Part shown: piece by piece, positions 47,429-56,402 of the stretch
Layout: every line of letters begins with the position of its first letter
How positions within the stretch are numbered: the first letter of the stretch is position 1
Program-made: the position numbers and the translations under genes
Notes under the pieces: generated by a model
Database searches by the model: none
Told to the model about the DNA's origin: nothing
What the model saw: only the letters and a program-made list of their open reading frames with translations
NCBI RefSeq assembly: GCF_016862195.1
Contig: NZ_BOMM01000020.1
Span: forward strand, 30,241-94,240
Reading direction: 5' to 3'
Source of the DNA: Paractinoplanes ferrugineus
GTDB lineage: Bacteria; Actinomycetota; Actinomycetes; Mycobacteriales; Micromonosporaceae
DNA length: 64,000 nt

Positions 47429-48001
47429 GTGACGACCTCCACGCCGCGCCGCCGGGACGCGGAAGAAACCCGGCGCCGGTTGCTCGAGGCGGCCCGGCGA
47501 CGTTTCTCCGAGGATGGGTACGCGGCGACCACCGTGCGCGACATCGCCGACGACGCCGGCGTGAACGTGGCCCTGATCAACCGCTACTTCGCCAGCAAGG
47601 AAGGCCTGTTCGAGGCCTGTCTGCGGCACGCCGGGGAGGAGTTGCGGCGCTCGGCGGGCGATGTGCCGCTCGCCGGCATCGCGGGCCGGATCGCCGAGCA
47701 GATGACCGGCGCCGCCGAGGTGCCGGCCCAGCTCAGCCTGCTGCTGCGCACCTCCGGCGACGAACGGGCCGACGAGATCCGGCGCGCCGTGCTGCTCTCC
47801 TCGGCCGAGAAGATCGCCGCCGCCGCCGGCCGGCCGGACAGCGACCGGACGCTCCTGCGGGCCGAACTGCTGCTCGCCACCACCATCGGCCTCGCGCTGC
47901 TGCGCTGGACCACCCCGATCGAGCCGCTCGCCTCGGCCGGTGCCGATGACCTGGCCGAACCGCTCGGTGACGTCGTCGAGGCCCTGCTCGGCGCGCGCTG
48001 A
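47429..48001 (+). CDS. TetR-family transcriptional regulator
   Basis: Repressor of 190 aa. The N-terminal helix-turn-helix is TTVRDIADDAGVNVALINRY followed by FASKEGLFEAC, the canonical TetR recognition region. The C-terminal half is a variable ligand domain. GTG start at 47429. Likely regulator of the divergent DHA2 exporter and of itself; the ligand is unknown but is probably an exported compound. Confidence 0.92.
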   Translation: MTTSTPRRRDAEETRRRLLEAARRRFSEDGYAATTVRDIADDAGVNVALINRYFASKEGLFEACLRHAGEELRRSAGDVPLAGIAGRIAEQMTGAAEVPAQLSLLLRTSGDERADEIRRAVLLSSAEKIAAAAGRPDSDRTLLRAELLLATTIGLALLRWTTPIEPLASAGADDLAEPLGDVVEALLGAR

Positions 48002-48028
48002 TTGCGCCACGTCGATATGTTGGCGCCC

Positions 48029-48799
48029 ATGTTGCGATCCATCAGCGCCGGCACCGCAGCCGGCCTCCTCGCACTGACCCTGTCCGCCGCGCCCGCCCAG
48101 GCCATCGCCAACGGTGAGGAGGTGCCAGTCGGCAAATACACGTTCTCGGTGAAACTGACCATGACCGGCATCCCCACCGCCGACGGTGGCAAGCGCAACA
48201 GCGGGTGCTCGGGAGCGCTGGTCTCGGCCCGCTGGATCATCACGGCCGGCCACTGCTTCCGCGACGCGAACGGCGTTCGCGTCGAACGCCCCGTCGCCGA
48301 CGTCACCACCGCCGACATCGGCCGCACCGACGTCACCGACACCACCCACGGCATCCAGACCACGATCATCGCGGTCCGCCAGTCCCCGACCGCCGACGTG
48401 GCCCTGGCCGAACTGGCCGAGCCCGCCCGCGGCATCCGCCCGATCGCCCTGGCCACCAACCCCCCGAAGATCGACTCGATCGTCCGGGTCACCGGCTACG
48501 GCTCGACCACCAGCACCAACCCCACCCCGGTCACGCACCTGCGTACCGGTCAGCTGTCGGTGGTCTCGCTCACCGACAACGAGGTGGGCCTGCACGGTTA
48601 CGCCCCGCAGGACAACACCACGCCGTGCCCGTACGACTCGGGCGCACCGTACTTCGTGGAGCGCGGCAAGCTGTGGCCCCGCCTGGTCGGCGTGGTCAGC
48701 AACGGCCCGAGCTGTCCGCACACCCAGACCGAGAACGGCGCCCGGACCGACAACCTGAGCACCTGGATCCGCGGCGTGCTCCACCCCGGCGGCTACTGA
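48029..48799 (+). CDS. Secreted trypsin-like (S1) serine protease
   Basis: Exported serine protease of 256 aa. A signal peptide covers about 1-25 (ending APAQA), followed by IANGEEV, the usual mature N-terminal region. The triad is H75 in IITAGHC, D123 in TADVALAEL and S204 in CPYDSGAPYF. The serine motif deviates from GDSGGP: Tyr-Asp-Ser-Gly-Ala. Many actinobacterial S1 homologues tolerate this, but activity is not certain. The ATG at 48029 is preferred; 48017 is possible. It lies 27 bp after tetR. Confidence 0.85.
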   Translation: MLRSISAGTAAGLLALTLSAAPAQAIANGEEVPVGKYTFSVKLTMTGIPTADGGKRNSGCSGALVSARWIITAGHCFRDANGVRVERPVADVTTADIGRTDVTDTTHGIQTTIIAVRQSPTADVALAELAEPARGIRPIALATNPPKIDSIVRVTGYGSTTSTNPTPVTHLRTGQLSVVSLTDNEVGLHGYAPQDNTTPCPYDSGAPYFVERGKLWPRLVGVVSNGPSCPHTQTENGARTDNLSTWIRGVLHPGGY

Positions 48800-49195
48800 C
48801 CGCCTCGTCGGTAAAGATCGTCAAGCCCGACCAGGACGACACTGTCGTCCTGGTCGGCGGCGGCCACCAGGCCCGCGGTGAAGCCGGCCCCGCCGAAACA
48901 GACGAGCCGGGCACCGGACGCGCCGTGCCGCTTCCGAGCGGCGAAGCGTCGCCGACCCCGCTGCCACAACCGGCTCGCATCCCGCGTGTGCTCCAGGTCG
49001 CCCCGGCTCGGCCGCATGATCGAAGTAGAACCCCCGGTGGCCTGGCAGAGCACTCGCAGGTGGAAGGTCTTGCCCTGCCGTCGCCGGCCCGGAGACGATG
49101 CCCAGAGTGGCGCCGGCCGCCGGCCGCCGGCCGCCGACCGCCGGATCGGTGGCGAAGGCGCCGAGGGCACGCCCCTCCCGGTCGCGGTCGAACAT
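48793..49195 (-). pseudogene. Degraded AAA-type ATP-binding protein
   Basis: Fragments of one protein lie in two frames. Frame 1 gives MFDRDREGRALGAFATD, then ATLGIVSG, and later GFYFDHAAEP. Frame 2 gives GRRRQGKTFHLRVLCQATGG, the Walker A region of an actinobacterial ATPase, then HTRDASRLWQRG and VAAADQDDSVVLVGLDDLY. The frame switches before and after the P-loop, and the total length (about 135 codons) is far below the 400 or more expected. A GC-rich GCCGGC run interrupts the first part. It is therefore a decayed gene. Its 3' end touches the protease stop. Confidence 0.6.
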
Positions 49196-49360
49196 CTCGC
49201 CGGCTCTGGCCCCGGCCGCGCACCGAGGCTCCGCTCATGACCGGAGTTGTCATAACTCGACCTATGCGGCCGGTGACGGGCGTCGCGGAACCGGGTGGAA
49301 ATGGCTGGGCTGTAGATCTTTTGACTGCCGCCTTCCGGGTGCGGTGGTTTACTCGCGGCC

Positions 49361-50365
49361 ATGCCTATCAAGCGTTATGGAGTTCTGCGCGCGACAGTTA
49401 TAGATCGTCGAATTGAGACCTCTGCGACGCCGCATTACCAAATACATCTACGGGCCGCGGGCGTGGACTATCGCGCGGCGGTGAACGTGCGTTCCCAGCA
49501 GCGGCCGCCCGAATTGCTGTACCTGGCCGTCGACAACTTCGCGCACCCGGTGCTCAACCGGACGCGGGCGTTGCCGGACGGATTCACCGAGCTCAGCGGG
49601 CCGGCCGACGGTCCGGCGCTCGACTACGTCCGCGGCAACCTGTTCCAGCGCGACCTGATGCGGCCGGTGCCGACCGCCGAACCGGGGCCGGAGAACGATC
49701 TCGGCGATTTCCTCGATCATTATGTCCGGCGGGCGGTCGGTGACCCCGAGGCGCGCGCATTCGTATTCGGCCAGGCCTGGGGGCCGGAGCCGACCACGCC
49801 GGACAAGGTGTTTCGTTTCTCGCCGGGCAACGGCGTTCACGACGTACACATGAATCAGGGCAACAGCGGGCGCTTCGCCGACGACGACGGGGTTTTCCAG
49901 GACGGCGCGCTGCTGCTGCACTTCCCCGCGGACGACACGTGGGTGGCGATCTTCCTGGCGTTCCAGTCGCAGTCGGTGCACACCGACGACACCACCGGCC
50001 ACACCCTGCCGGACACCCCGGGGCCGGGGCCGCAGGCGGGGCCGGATCATCTCGTACGCATCGTGGGAGCCCTCGCCAACCCGGCCGGCCCCGCCCCCGA
50101 GGCGGAGACCGTCACCCTGCTCAACACGACGCCCGGCGTGCTCGACCTGACCGGCTGGGCGCTGCTCGACCGGGCCGGCAACCGTCATCCGCTGACCGGC
50201 AGCCTGCCCGCCGGCGACACGCTTCGGGTGGGCGTGGCGCCGCCGCTGCAACTGGGCAACCAGGGCGGCACGATCACGCTTCTCGACCCGCGCGGGCTCA
50301 AGGTGGACGGTGTCGCCTACACCGCCGAGCAGGCCCGCCGGGAGGGGTGGAGCATCACCTTCTAG
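49361..50365 (+). CDS. DUF2278 (YukJ-like) protein with lamin-tail domain
   Basis: Protein of 334 aa without a signal peptide. Residues 1-215 match DUF2278/YukJ (MPIKRYGVLRATVIDRR, NGVHDVHMNQGNSGRF, DGALLLHFP). Residues 230-334 form a lamin-tail domain (LLNTTPGVLDLTGWALLDRA). Function is unknown; DUF2278 proteins often carry LTD or other adhesive C-terminal domains. The stop overlaps the stop of the convergent discoidin gene by 4 bp. Confidence 0.85.
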   Translation: MPIKRYGVLRATVIDRRIETSATPHYQIHLRAAGVDYRAAVNVRSQQRPPELLYLAVDNFAHPVLNRTRALPDGFTELSGPADGPALDYVRGNLFQRDLMRPVPTAEPGPENDLGDFLDHYVRRAVGDPEARAFVFGQAWGPEPTTPDKVFRFSPGNGVHDVHMNQGNSGRFADDDGVFQDGALLLHFPADDTWVAIFLAFQSQSVHTDDTTGHTLPDTPGPGPQAGPDHLVRIVGALANPAGPAPEAETVTLLNTTPGVLDLTGWALLDRAGNRHPLTGSLPAGDTLRVGVAPPLQLGNQGGTITLLDPRGLKVDGVAYTAEQARREGWSITF

Positions 50366-51438
50366 CGGACTTCGAACTCCTGCAGCGAATAGCCGTACTT
50401 GCTCGCCCGCTTCGTGCCGTAGAGGCGGACGTAGCGGGCCGGGGTCGCGGACAGGTGGATGTCGCGGGGCCCGTTGGTGCCGGCCGTGGTCCGATAGACG
50501 GTCGTCCACCGGTGGGCGTCCAGCGAGACGTCGACGCGATAGCTCAGCGCGTAGGCGTGTTCCCACGCCAGGCGTACGTCACTGATCGCCCACACCGCGC
50601 CCAGATCCACCTTGATCCACTGCGGGTCGGTCCAGCCGCTGCTCCAGCGGCTGGACATGTCACCGTCGACCGCGTCCGCCGCGGGCCAGGAATCGCTCTC
50701 GACGCTGGAAGTGGTCGCGGTCTTGCGCAGAGCCAGGTTGGCGCCCGTCGGATTGGGGCGGGCGGCGGTTTTTCCCGGGGCCGACGCCGAGGCCGAGGGT
50801 GAGCCCGGCTCGGGCGACGCGGCGGAAGACGCGGCGGCCGGCGGGGCGGCGGCCGGTGGCTTCTCCGCCGACGGGACGGCCGTCGCGTTCGATGGTGCGG
50901 CCACCGAAGCGCCGGGCGCCGACGCACCGGGCGCTGCCGGCCGGTCCGCTGAGATGTCTCGCTCGGCGCCGGTGCTCCGCGTGCTCCGGTCGAGATGTAC
51001 CGCTACGCCACCCGCGACCGCGCCGACCAGCAGCGCGCCGGCGACCACCGGCACGAGCCAGAGCCGCCGTCCTGGTCGTGCCGGCGTGGCCGGGCCGGGC
51101 ACCGGCGAGGTCGTCCGCTCCGGGAGGGCGTTGTAGAACAGCGGCGTCCCGGGCCCCGGTTTCGCGGTGCGGGGCTGCGGGGTGCGCGCTGCCGGGGTGT
51201 TCGGTGCCTGGGTGCCGCCGGCGTGGCGGCGCAGGTCTCGGGAAGTGAACTCGGCCGGCTGGCCCGCCCGGGGCGACGCCGCGAACACCGCGCGCAGGCT
51301 GGCTGCCCGTTCGGACGCCGCGTGGGCAGCGGCCGAACGGTCCGATCCGGCGGGCGGCGGATCGCCGGCCGGCCGATCCGATCCGGCGGGTTGTGTGTGG
51401 TGGGCCGGATCGGGACGGTCCGCTGGCGTGCCTGTCAC
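50362..51438 (-). CDS. Membrane-anchored protein with F5/8 type C domain
   Basis: Protein of 358 aa: a disordered Pro/Ala-rich cytoplasmic N-terminus (1-124), one transmembrane helix (about 126-148, LWLVPVVAGALLVGAVAGGV), an Ala/Pro/Ser stalk (150-220) and an extracellular discoidin/CBM32 domain (about 222-358: ATTSSVESDSWPAADAVDGD, WIKVDLGAVWAISDVRL, YVRLYGTKRASKYGYSLQEF). It may hold the cell to glycans or act as a sugar sensor. The GTG at 51438 follows AGGGAGA. No enzymatic domain. Confidence 0.85.
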   Translation of the reverse strand: MTGTPADRPDPAHHTQPAGSDRPAGDPPPAGSDRSAAAHAASERAASLRAVFAASPRAGQPAEFTSRDLRRHAGGTQAPNTPAARTPQPRTAKPGPGTPLFYNALPERTTSPVPGPATPARPGRRLWLVPVVAGALLVGAVAGGVAVHLDRSTRSTGAERDISADRPAAPGASAPGASVAAPSNATAVPSAEKPPAAAPPAAASSAASPEPGSPSASASAPGKTAARPNPTGANLALRKTATTSSVESDSWPAADAVDGDMSSRWSSGWTDPQWIKVDLGAVWAISDVRLAWEHAYALSYRVDVSLDAHRWTTVYRTTAGTNGPRDIHLSATPARYVRLYGTKRASKYGYSLQEFEVR

Positions 51439-51566
51439 CCGGATCTCCCTCGAAGGCGGTCGCGTCGATCGGGCCGTAGCTTAGCGATCTCTCGATGGTG
51501 GATGCGTCGGGCACGGCCGGCGGCGACGGCGTCTCGCTCTCGCTCGGGCGCCGGAATCGGGAGAAC

Positions 51567-52910
51567 CTAGCGGACGAAGAGCAGGAACAAGCCCGCCCAC
51601 GTGCAGACGATCATGAACAGTACGACCGGGAGCTCGGCGGCGAGAGTGGCCAGCGGCGGGCGGCCCGGCGGGGCGTCGGCCAGGGCCAGGTCGTGCGCGG
51701 CCAGTACGCCGAGGGCGTGACCGGTCAGGATCAGGACCACCTGCAGGATCGAGATCAGCTTCGGGTCGGGGATCAGGGTCCAACTCGCTGATTCGGCCAC
51801 CCCCCACTGCTGGACGGCGAGCAGGGCGCCACTGGGGCCCTCGGTCAGCAACAGGCTGAGGTAGTGGGCGAGGGTGTAACCGGCGGCGATCGGGATCAGG
51901 GAGTTGGTGATGTCGAGTTTGCCGGCCAGGAGGCGTACGCCCAGAAGCAGCAGACCGCAGACCGTGAGCAGACCCGCCGTGCCCAGCCATGCGGGATGGC
52001 CGGTTCGTTGCACCAGGGCCGCCCACGCCGGTGAACCGGAAGCGCTGTCGAAGATCGTCGAGCCCCACCAGACGGCGAGGAACGCCGCTCGTCCGAAACC
52101 CGCCGGATGGTCCGTCGCGAGGCCCGACAACCAGGGGCGCCACCGCAGTGGACTGAGTCGGCCGGCCAGCTCGGAGTAGATCTCGAAGGCGTCGCCGCGC
52201 CGGAACCAGTCCTCGCCGTAGCGGGCGGCAAAGGCGAGCTGGACCACTGCGTACGCGACCAGGAAGCCTCCGATGACGAGGGGATCGGTCCGGTCCGGCG
52301 CGATCAGCTCCAGCCAGACGAAGCCGAGCAGCGCCCCCACCGCGACGGCCGGTCCAGCGATGGCCGGCCCAGGTCCGGCGCCGGCCGGTCCGAGGGCGGC
52401 CGGTCCGAGGGCGGGCGGTCTGGCGGCGGCCGGTCCCGCGACGGGGGGCCTCGCGACGGCTGATTCGGCGGCGGGCGGTTCGGCGGTGGCTGGTTCGGGG
52501 GTGGGGCTGGGGCGGCGCCGGGCGGGGATTGCAAGGCGCAGCAGGCGGTGGATCGTGCGCAAAGGGTTCAACGCTCGCCACGCCGGGCCGAAGACGAGGC
52601 TCAGCGGGATGAGGCCCACCCACAGCCAGACATATAGAGCTCGGGCGGCAGGGTTCGACAAGTCCCGGGGGCCGAGGAGTGCGTTCGCCGTTATGTAGAC
52701 CGAAACTATGAGGGCTGCGATCCGCAACGGTGGCAGCCACCATCCAGAACTGGGGTGGCGTTCGGTGGCGGGGGACAGGCGGGGGCGGCGCCACAGCAGC
52801 GCCGAGCCCAGGAACGAGATCGCGACCGTGGCGGCACCGGCCTGGAGCACGAGGTCCAGCGGGAGCGGCAGGTCGGTGGACCGGCCGATGCCGTGGGCCA
52901 GGACCGTCAT
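51567..52910 (-). CDS. FedB-like integral membrane protein
   Basis: Membrane protein of 447 aa with about 10 helices. It begins MTVLAHGIGRSTDLPLPLDL and has ALYVWLWVGLIPLSLVFGPA and WRALNPLRT, the pattern of proteins annotated as fenitrothion hydrolase FedB in actinobacteria (from memory). That name comes from one pesticide-degrading strain and the native role is unknown. A Pro/Ala-rich loop (about 133-185), encoded by a 15-bp repeat, splits the helices. Last gene of a four-gene operon; its ATG overlaps the stop of the cupredoxin gene. Confidence 0.7.
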   Translation of the reverse strand: MTVLAHGIGRSTDLPLPLDLVLQAGAATVAISFLGSALLWRRPRLSPATERHPSSGWWLPPLRIAALIVSVYITANALLGPRDLSNPAARALYVWLWVGLIPLSLVFGPAWRALNPLRTIHRLLRLAIPARRRPSPTPEPATAEPPAAESAVARPPVAGPAAARPPALGPAALGPAGAGPGPAIAGPAVAVGALLGFVWLELIAPDRTDPLVIGGFLVAYAVVQLAFAARYGEDWFRRGDAFEIYSELAGRLSPLRWRPWLSGLATDHPAGFGRAAFLAVWWGSTIFDSASGSPAWAALVQRTGHPAWLGTAGLLTVCGLLLLGVRLLAGKLDITNSLIPIAAGYTLAHYLSLLLTEGPSGALLAVQQWGVAESASWTLIPDPKLISILQVVLILTGHALGVLAAHDLALADAPPGRPPLATLAAELPVVLFMIVCTWAGLFLLFVR

Positions 52911-53284
52911 CGCACTTGCAGTTGCAGCAGCAGGATGTCCGGGTGGGCCTCCACGTCGAAGAGGCCGGCCCGGTCGGCGGTGAACGACACACAGCCGGGC
53001 GTGCCGGGCGCGGCGTCGTATTCGAGGTCATAACCATGGATGTGGACCTGTAGAACTCTGTCGGCTGCGACCTGCACCTGTACGACGCCGTGCAGAGCTA
53101 CCGCGACGCGGTGGGGAGAGGGGTCCGCGCGGCCTTCTACAACAGTGGCGGTCACTGTCATAGATCGTGGAGCGGTGGAGGAACAGCCGGCGACGGCCGA
53201 CGCGCCCGGCGCCCGGCTGCACCCGGCAAGCAGAACCACCACCGCCACCGCCACCGCGCGGCCGGCGCGCACCGCCCGGCTCAT
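52907..53284 (-). CDS. Cupredoxin-like lipoprotein
   Basis: Exported lipoprotein of 125 aa: signal and lipobox VVVLLAGC with Cys22. The mature part is a single beta-sandwich: VQVQVAADRVLQVHIHGYDL, FTADRAGLFDVEAHPDILLL. The HIHGYD and late His are typical of a group of actinobacterial cupredoxin-like proteins; a full type 1 copper site (His-Cys-His-Met) is not obvious. The ATG at 53284 and the stop at 52907 both overlap neighbouring genes by 4 bp. Confidence 0.75.
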   Translation of the reverse strand: MSRAVRAGRAVAVAVVVLLAGCSRAPGASAVAGCSSTAPRSMTVTATVVEGRADPSPHRVAVALHGVVQVQVAADRVLQVHIHGYDLEYDAAPGTPGCVSFTADRAGLFDVEAHPDILLLQLQVR

Positions 53285-54138
53285 GTGGCTTCCGGGCGGG
53301 CGGCGAGTGCGCGCAACACCGTGGCTCCGGCGATCGCGGTGCCCGCGCCGCCGCCCAGGGCGAACACCACGAGCAGGCGTTCGAGAGTGGCGGGACCGGC
53401 GAACGGCAGCACCGAGCGGTGGAACGAGGTCACGTCGGGCAGGACGAACACGGCGGTGAGCGCCGCGCCCGCGCAGACGGCCAGCAGACCGGCGGGCCGG
53501 CCCCGCCCGACCGCCACGACGCCACCGGCGATCAAGGGCCAGGCGAGCAGGTTGACGCCGGCCGCGTCGACGAACGTCCCGAGGAACGGCGCCGAGGTCA
53601 CGGCCAGGCTGGAACCGATCACGTGGGTCACCGACGCGGCCATCGCGAGCAGTCCGACGCCGGCCAGCACGAGGTCGCCCCGGCGCACCCGGCGGCATCC
53701 CAGCGGCACCGCCACGGCCAGCCCGAGCACGCCGGCCCACCACGGCGCGAACGGCGGTGGCGTGACCCGGTCGAAGACTCCGCGGACGACCACCGGTGAG
53801 CCGCCGATGTCGAGGGTGAGGGACCAGTCGCCGTCGGCGTGCCGCCCGGCCGGGGTGGCGGCCGGCTCGGCCCACGTCCGCGTGGTGCCGGGCTGCACGG
53901 GGGCGGTCACCCCCGGGATCGAGACCGGCAGCCGGCCCTGGTTGACCAGGCGCAGCTTGGCGCCGGACTCAATTGTCACAATTGACAACCCGGCCACCGA
54001 CGGTGAAATCGCCACGACCCGGCTGCGGGCGTCCGTCGCGACGAGGCCGCCGGCGTGCGCGCGAGCGGGACCGGCCCAGCCCAGCAGGACCCCGGCGGCG
54101 AGCAGGACAACCAGTGCGGTCCGGCGGGCACCGGTCAC
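53281..54138 (-). CDS. Membrane protein with N-terminal exported beta domain
   Basis: Protein of 285 aa. A signal peptide ends near ARAHAGGLV, as in CopC-type proteins whose mature end begins with His. The exported domain is at about 30-135 (VATDARSRVVAISPSVAGLS, IESGAKLRLVNQGRLPVSI). Four to five helices fill the C-terminal half. Resembles uncharacterised membrane proteins found beside cupredoxin genes. GTG start at 54138 overlaps the previous stop (GTGA). Function unknown; copper or redox handling is an inference from the neighbours. Confidence 0.7.
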   Translation of the reverse strand: MTGARRTALVVLLAAGVLLGWAGPARAHAGGLVATDARSRVVAISPSVAGLSIVTIESGAKLRLVNQGRLPVSIPGVTAPVQPGTTRTWAEPAATPAGRHADGDWSLTLDIGGSPVVVRGVFDRVTPPPFAPWWAGVLGLAVAVPLGCRRVRRGDLVLAGVGLLAMAASVTHVIGSSLAVTSAPFLGTFVDAAGVNLLAWPLIAGGVVAVGRGRPAGLLAVCAGAALTAVFVLPDVTSFHRSVLPFAGPATLERLLVVFALGGGAGTAIAGATVLRALAARPEAT

Positions 54139-55181
54139 TTGACGGAGACCGCCGCGGCCTCGTCAGCGGCGCGGGCCGGGGCGGCCGGCCGGATGTTGCG
54201 GGCGACCAGCACGGTTCCGGCTCCGGTCAGAGCGGTGTAGGTGAGCAGGCCGCTGACCACATGCACGTTCCAGCCCACACCGTCCTGGTTCGCGGCGGCG
54301 AGCAACAGCGCGCCCCACACCACCGCCGGCGCGAGGAGGCCGAGCAGCACCCACGACGCGGCGGCGGAAAGGGGCAGGAACGGCCCGGCCACGCGGGCGA
54401 CAGCCTCGGTGCAGGCGGCCGCGATCGCTACCGTCAGTGACATCCACCAGGGGTCTCCCTCGAGGAACATCAGGTGCATGGCGAGTGCGGGCACGGTGAC
54501 GAGCAGCGCCGGCACGCCGATCGGCAGCCGCCAGCGGCGTCCGATCAGGACGATCGGCAGGAGCAGGAGCACGGTGGTGAACAGGAAGCCGTGCATGACC
54601 TGGGCGTCGGTCGAATAGATGCGTACGGGATCAGCGCCGTCCCCGAAGAAGAACTCGCCCAGCACGTTCGCGTGCAGCGAGTAGATGTGCAGCGGCAGCG
54701 AGGTGAGCAGCGCCGAGACGGTGACGATCGCCCCGTCGGCGAAGCTGAGCCGGTCACCGGTGGAGCGGGCGGACATCAGGGCCGGCCCGGCGGCGACCAG
54801 CACCATGCCGAGGATGATGAACTCGTGGCTGGGGCTCACGAAGATCTCCAGGCCCTGCTCGATGCCGAACACGTTGTGCCAGAGCGTGTCGATCCCGCCG
54901 CCGACCAGCAGGAAAGCCATCCCGAGCAGGGGCACGCGGAGGGCGTTCGGCAGCGCGTTCAGCGACTGGTAGGTCGGGATGCTCGGCAGTCGGGAACGGA
55001 GCAGCCAGACCAGGGTGAGCCCGGAGGCCGCGATCCCCGAGTAGAGCACGGCGTGCCACGGCGTCCAGAACGTCTCGAGCTGCGGTGTGGTCGCGTGGGC
55101 GTACGCGTCCAGTTGCAGCCCGGTGACCAGCCACGCGCTCGCGACCAGCATGACCCAGCGTTCGCGCGATGAGAACGACAC
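54135..55181 (-). CDS. Eight-to-ten-helix membrane protein, operon leader
   Basis: Integral membrane protein of 348 aa. Conserved-looking polar spots lie near membrane ends: LQLDAYAHATTPQLETFWTP, GGIDTLWHNVFGIEQGLEIF, SPSHEFIILGM and DAQVMHGFLF. The repeated His residues (HA, WHA, WHN, SHE, MHG) would suit metal or heme ligands, but no family with known function is recognised. GTG at 55181 follows AGAAGGAG. First of four coupled genes. Confidence 0.7.
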   Translation of the reverse strand: MSFSSRERWVMLVASAWLVTGLQLDAYAHATTPQLETFWTPWHAVLYSGIAASGLTLVWLLRSRLPSIPTYQSLNALPNALRVPLLGMAFLLVGGGIDTLWHNVFGIEQGLEIFVSPSHEFIILGMVLVAAGPALMSARSTGDRLSFADGAIVTVSALLTSLPLHIYSLHANVLGEFFFGDGADPVRIYSTDAQVMHGFLFTTVLLLLPIVLIGRRWRLPIGVPALLVTVPALAMHLMFLEGDPWWMSLTVAIAAACTEAVARVAGPFLPLSAAASWVLLGLLAPAVVWGALLLAAANQDGVGWNVHVVSGLLTYTALTGAGTVLVARNIRPAAPARAADEAAAVSVK

Positions 55182-55257
55182 CTCGACCCGCTCCTTCTCG
55201 AAGGGAAGACAGGCTCAACCTACATTCCCGCGAATCGATGACCGGGCAACATGCCGT

Positions 55258-56286
55258 TCACATCCGGGTGCCCGTACCGAGCGTGCTCTGCCGGGCGATC
55301 AGCCGATGGGGGGTGCGCAACTCGACCCCGTCGATCGGCTCGGTAGCGGCGATCCGCAGCACGAGACGGTCCACGGCGAGCTGCGCTATCGCCTTCTTGT
55401 CGGGCGAGATCGTACTTATCGTGGGCTGGCTGTACCGGCCGTCCTCGATGTCGTCGTAACCGATGACCGCGACGTCCTCGGGCACCCGCAGGCCCCGGCC
55501 GAGGATGGTGTGGATGGCGCCCGACGCCACCAGGTCGGAGTAGCAGAACACGGCGTCCGGCGGGTTCGGACGGTCGAGCAGCGCCGCCATCGCGGTCGCG
55601 CCGTCGATCCGGTTGAACCGCGTCGTGCCGATGATCAGCGACTCGTCGACCGGCTGGCCGGCCGCGGTGTGCGCGGCCCGGAATCCGCGCGTGCGCAGCT
55701 GGGCGGCCTCGCCGGTGGGGTAGGGCTGGTCGCCGATCGCCGCGATCCGCCGCCGGCCGAGGGCGATCAGATGGGCCACCGCTTCGGTGGCGGCGGCCAC
55801 GTCGTCGATCCCGACGTGGTCGAAGGTGCCGTCGGAGACCCGCTCGCCGAGCACGACGAGGGGGAGTGCCGGGTCACGGGCGGACAGATCCTCCTGCGCC
55901 AGGCCGAGCGGGCTGATGATCATGCCGTCGTAGAGGAAGCGTCGGGGGCCGGGCCCGATCAGCTCGCCCTCGTGCTGGCGGTCACCGTCGGTCTGGTCGA
56001 CGAGAACGTTGTAACCGAGCTTGCGGGCCGCGGGGATGATCCCCTGCAGCAGCTCGGCGAAGTAGGGGGTGTCCAGATAGGGCACCACCACGACGATCTG
56101 CCCGGACCGCCCGGTGGCCAGGTTGCGGGCGAGAACGTTGGGCCGGTAGCCCAGTTCGGCGATCGCCGCCTCGACCTTGGCCCGGGTGGTGTCGGTGACC
56201 TTGGCGTAGCCGTTGACCACGTTGGAGACCGTACGGGGGGAGACGCCGGCCAGCTCCGCGACATCACGCAGCGTAGTTTCTCGCAA
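55258..56286 (-). CDS. LacI-family transcriptional regulator
   Basis: Repressor of 342 aa. The helix-turn-helix TLRDVAELAGVSPRTVSNVV and hinge LGYRPNVLARNLATGRSG lead to a periplasmic-binding-type sugar sensor domain (PYLDTPYFAELLQGIIPAAR, VIGYDDIEDGRYSQPTIST). The TTG at 56286 is chosen because GGGAGG precedes it and the frame upstream lacks conservation. Divergent from the ABC/GH51 operon with a palindrome at 56387, so arabinose or an arabino-oligosaccharide is the likely inducer. Confidence 0.92.
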   Translation of the reverse strand: MRETTLRDVAELAGVSPRTVSNVVNGYAKVTDTTRAKVEAAIAELGYRPNVLARNLATGRSGQIVVVVPYLDTPYFAELLQGIIPAARKLGYNVLVDQTDGDRQHEGELIGPGPRRFLYDGMIISPLGLAQEDLSARDPALPLVVLGERVSDGTFDHVGIDDVAAATEAVAHLIALGRRRIAAIGDQPYPTGEAAQLRTRGFRAAHTAAGQPVDESLIIGTTRFNRIDGATAMAALLDRPNPPDAVFCYSDLVASGAIHTILGRGLRVPEDVAVIGYDDIEDGRYSQPTISTISPDKKAIAQLAVDRLVLRIAATEPIDGVELRTPHRLIARQSTLGTGTRM

Positions 56287-56386
56287 GGGTTGCCTCCCCG
56301 TCGGAGCGGGCGTCGAAGGCCCGCGGTAACGAAAGTATTTCCGCGACGTTGCCTCTTGCCAGACCCGAACGGCCGAGGCATAGTCC

Positions 56387-56402
56387 TTTGCAGCGCTGCA
56401 AA
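56387..56402. promoter_or_regulatory. LacI operator of the arabino-oligosaccharide operon
   Basis: TTTGCAGCGCTGCAAA is a perfect 16-bp palindrome with the central CG of LacI-family sites. It lies 100 bp from the lacI start and 160 bp before the ABC lipoprotein gene. Confidence 0.85.

Noticed and set aside
53090..54142. A 350-codon plus-strand frame over the cupredoxin operon
   Set aside because: Antisense to two minus-strand genes with signal peptides and exact 4-bp overlaps; no motif of its own.
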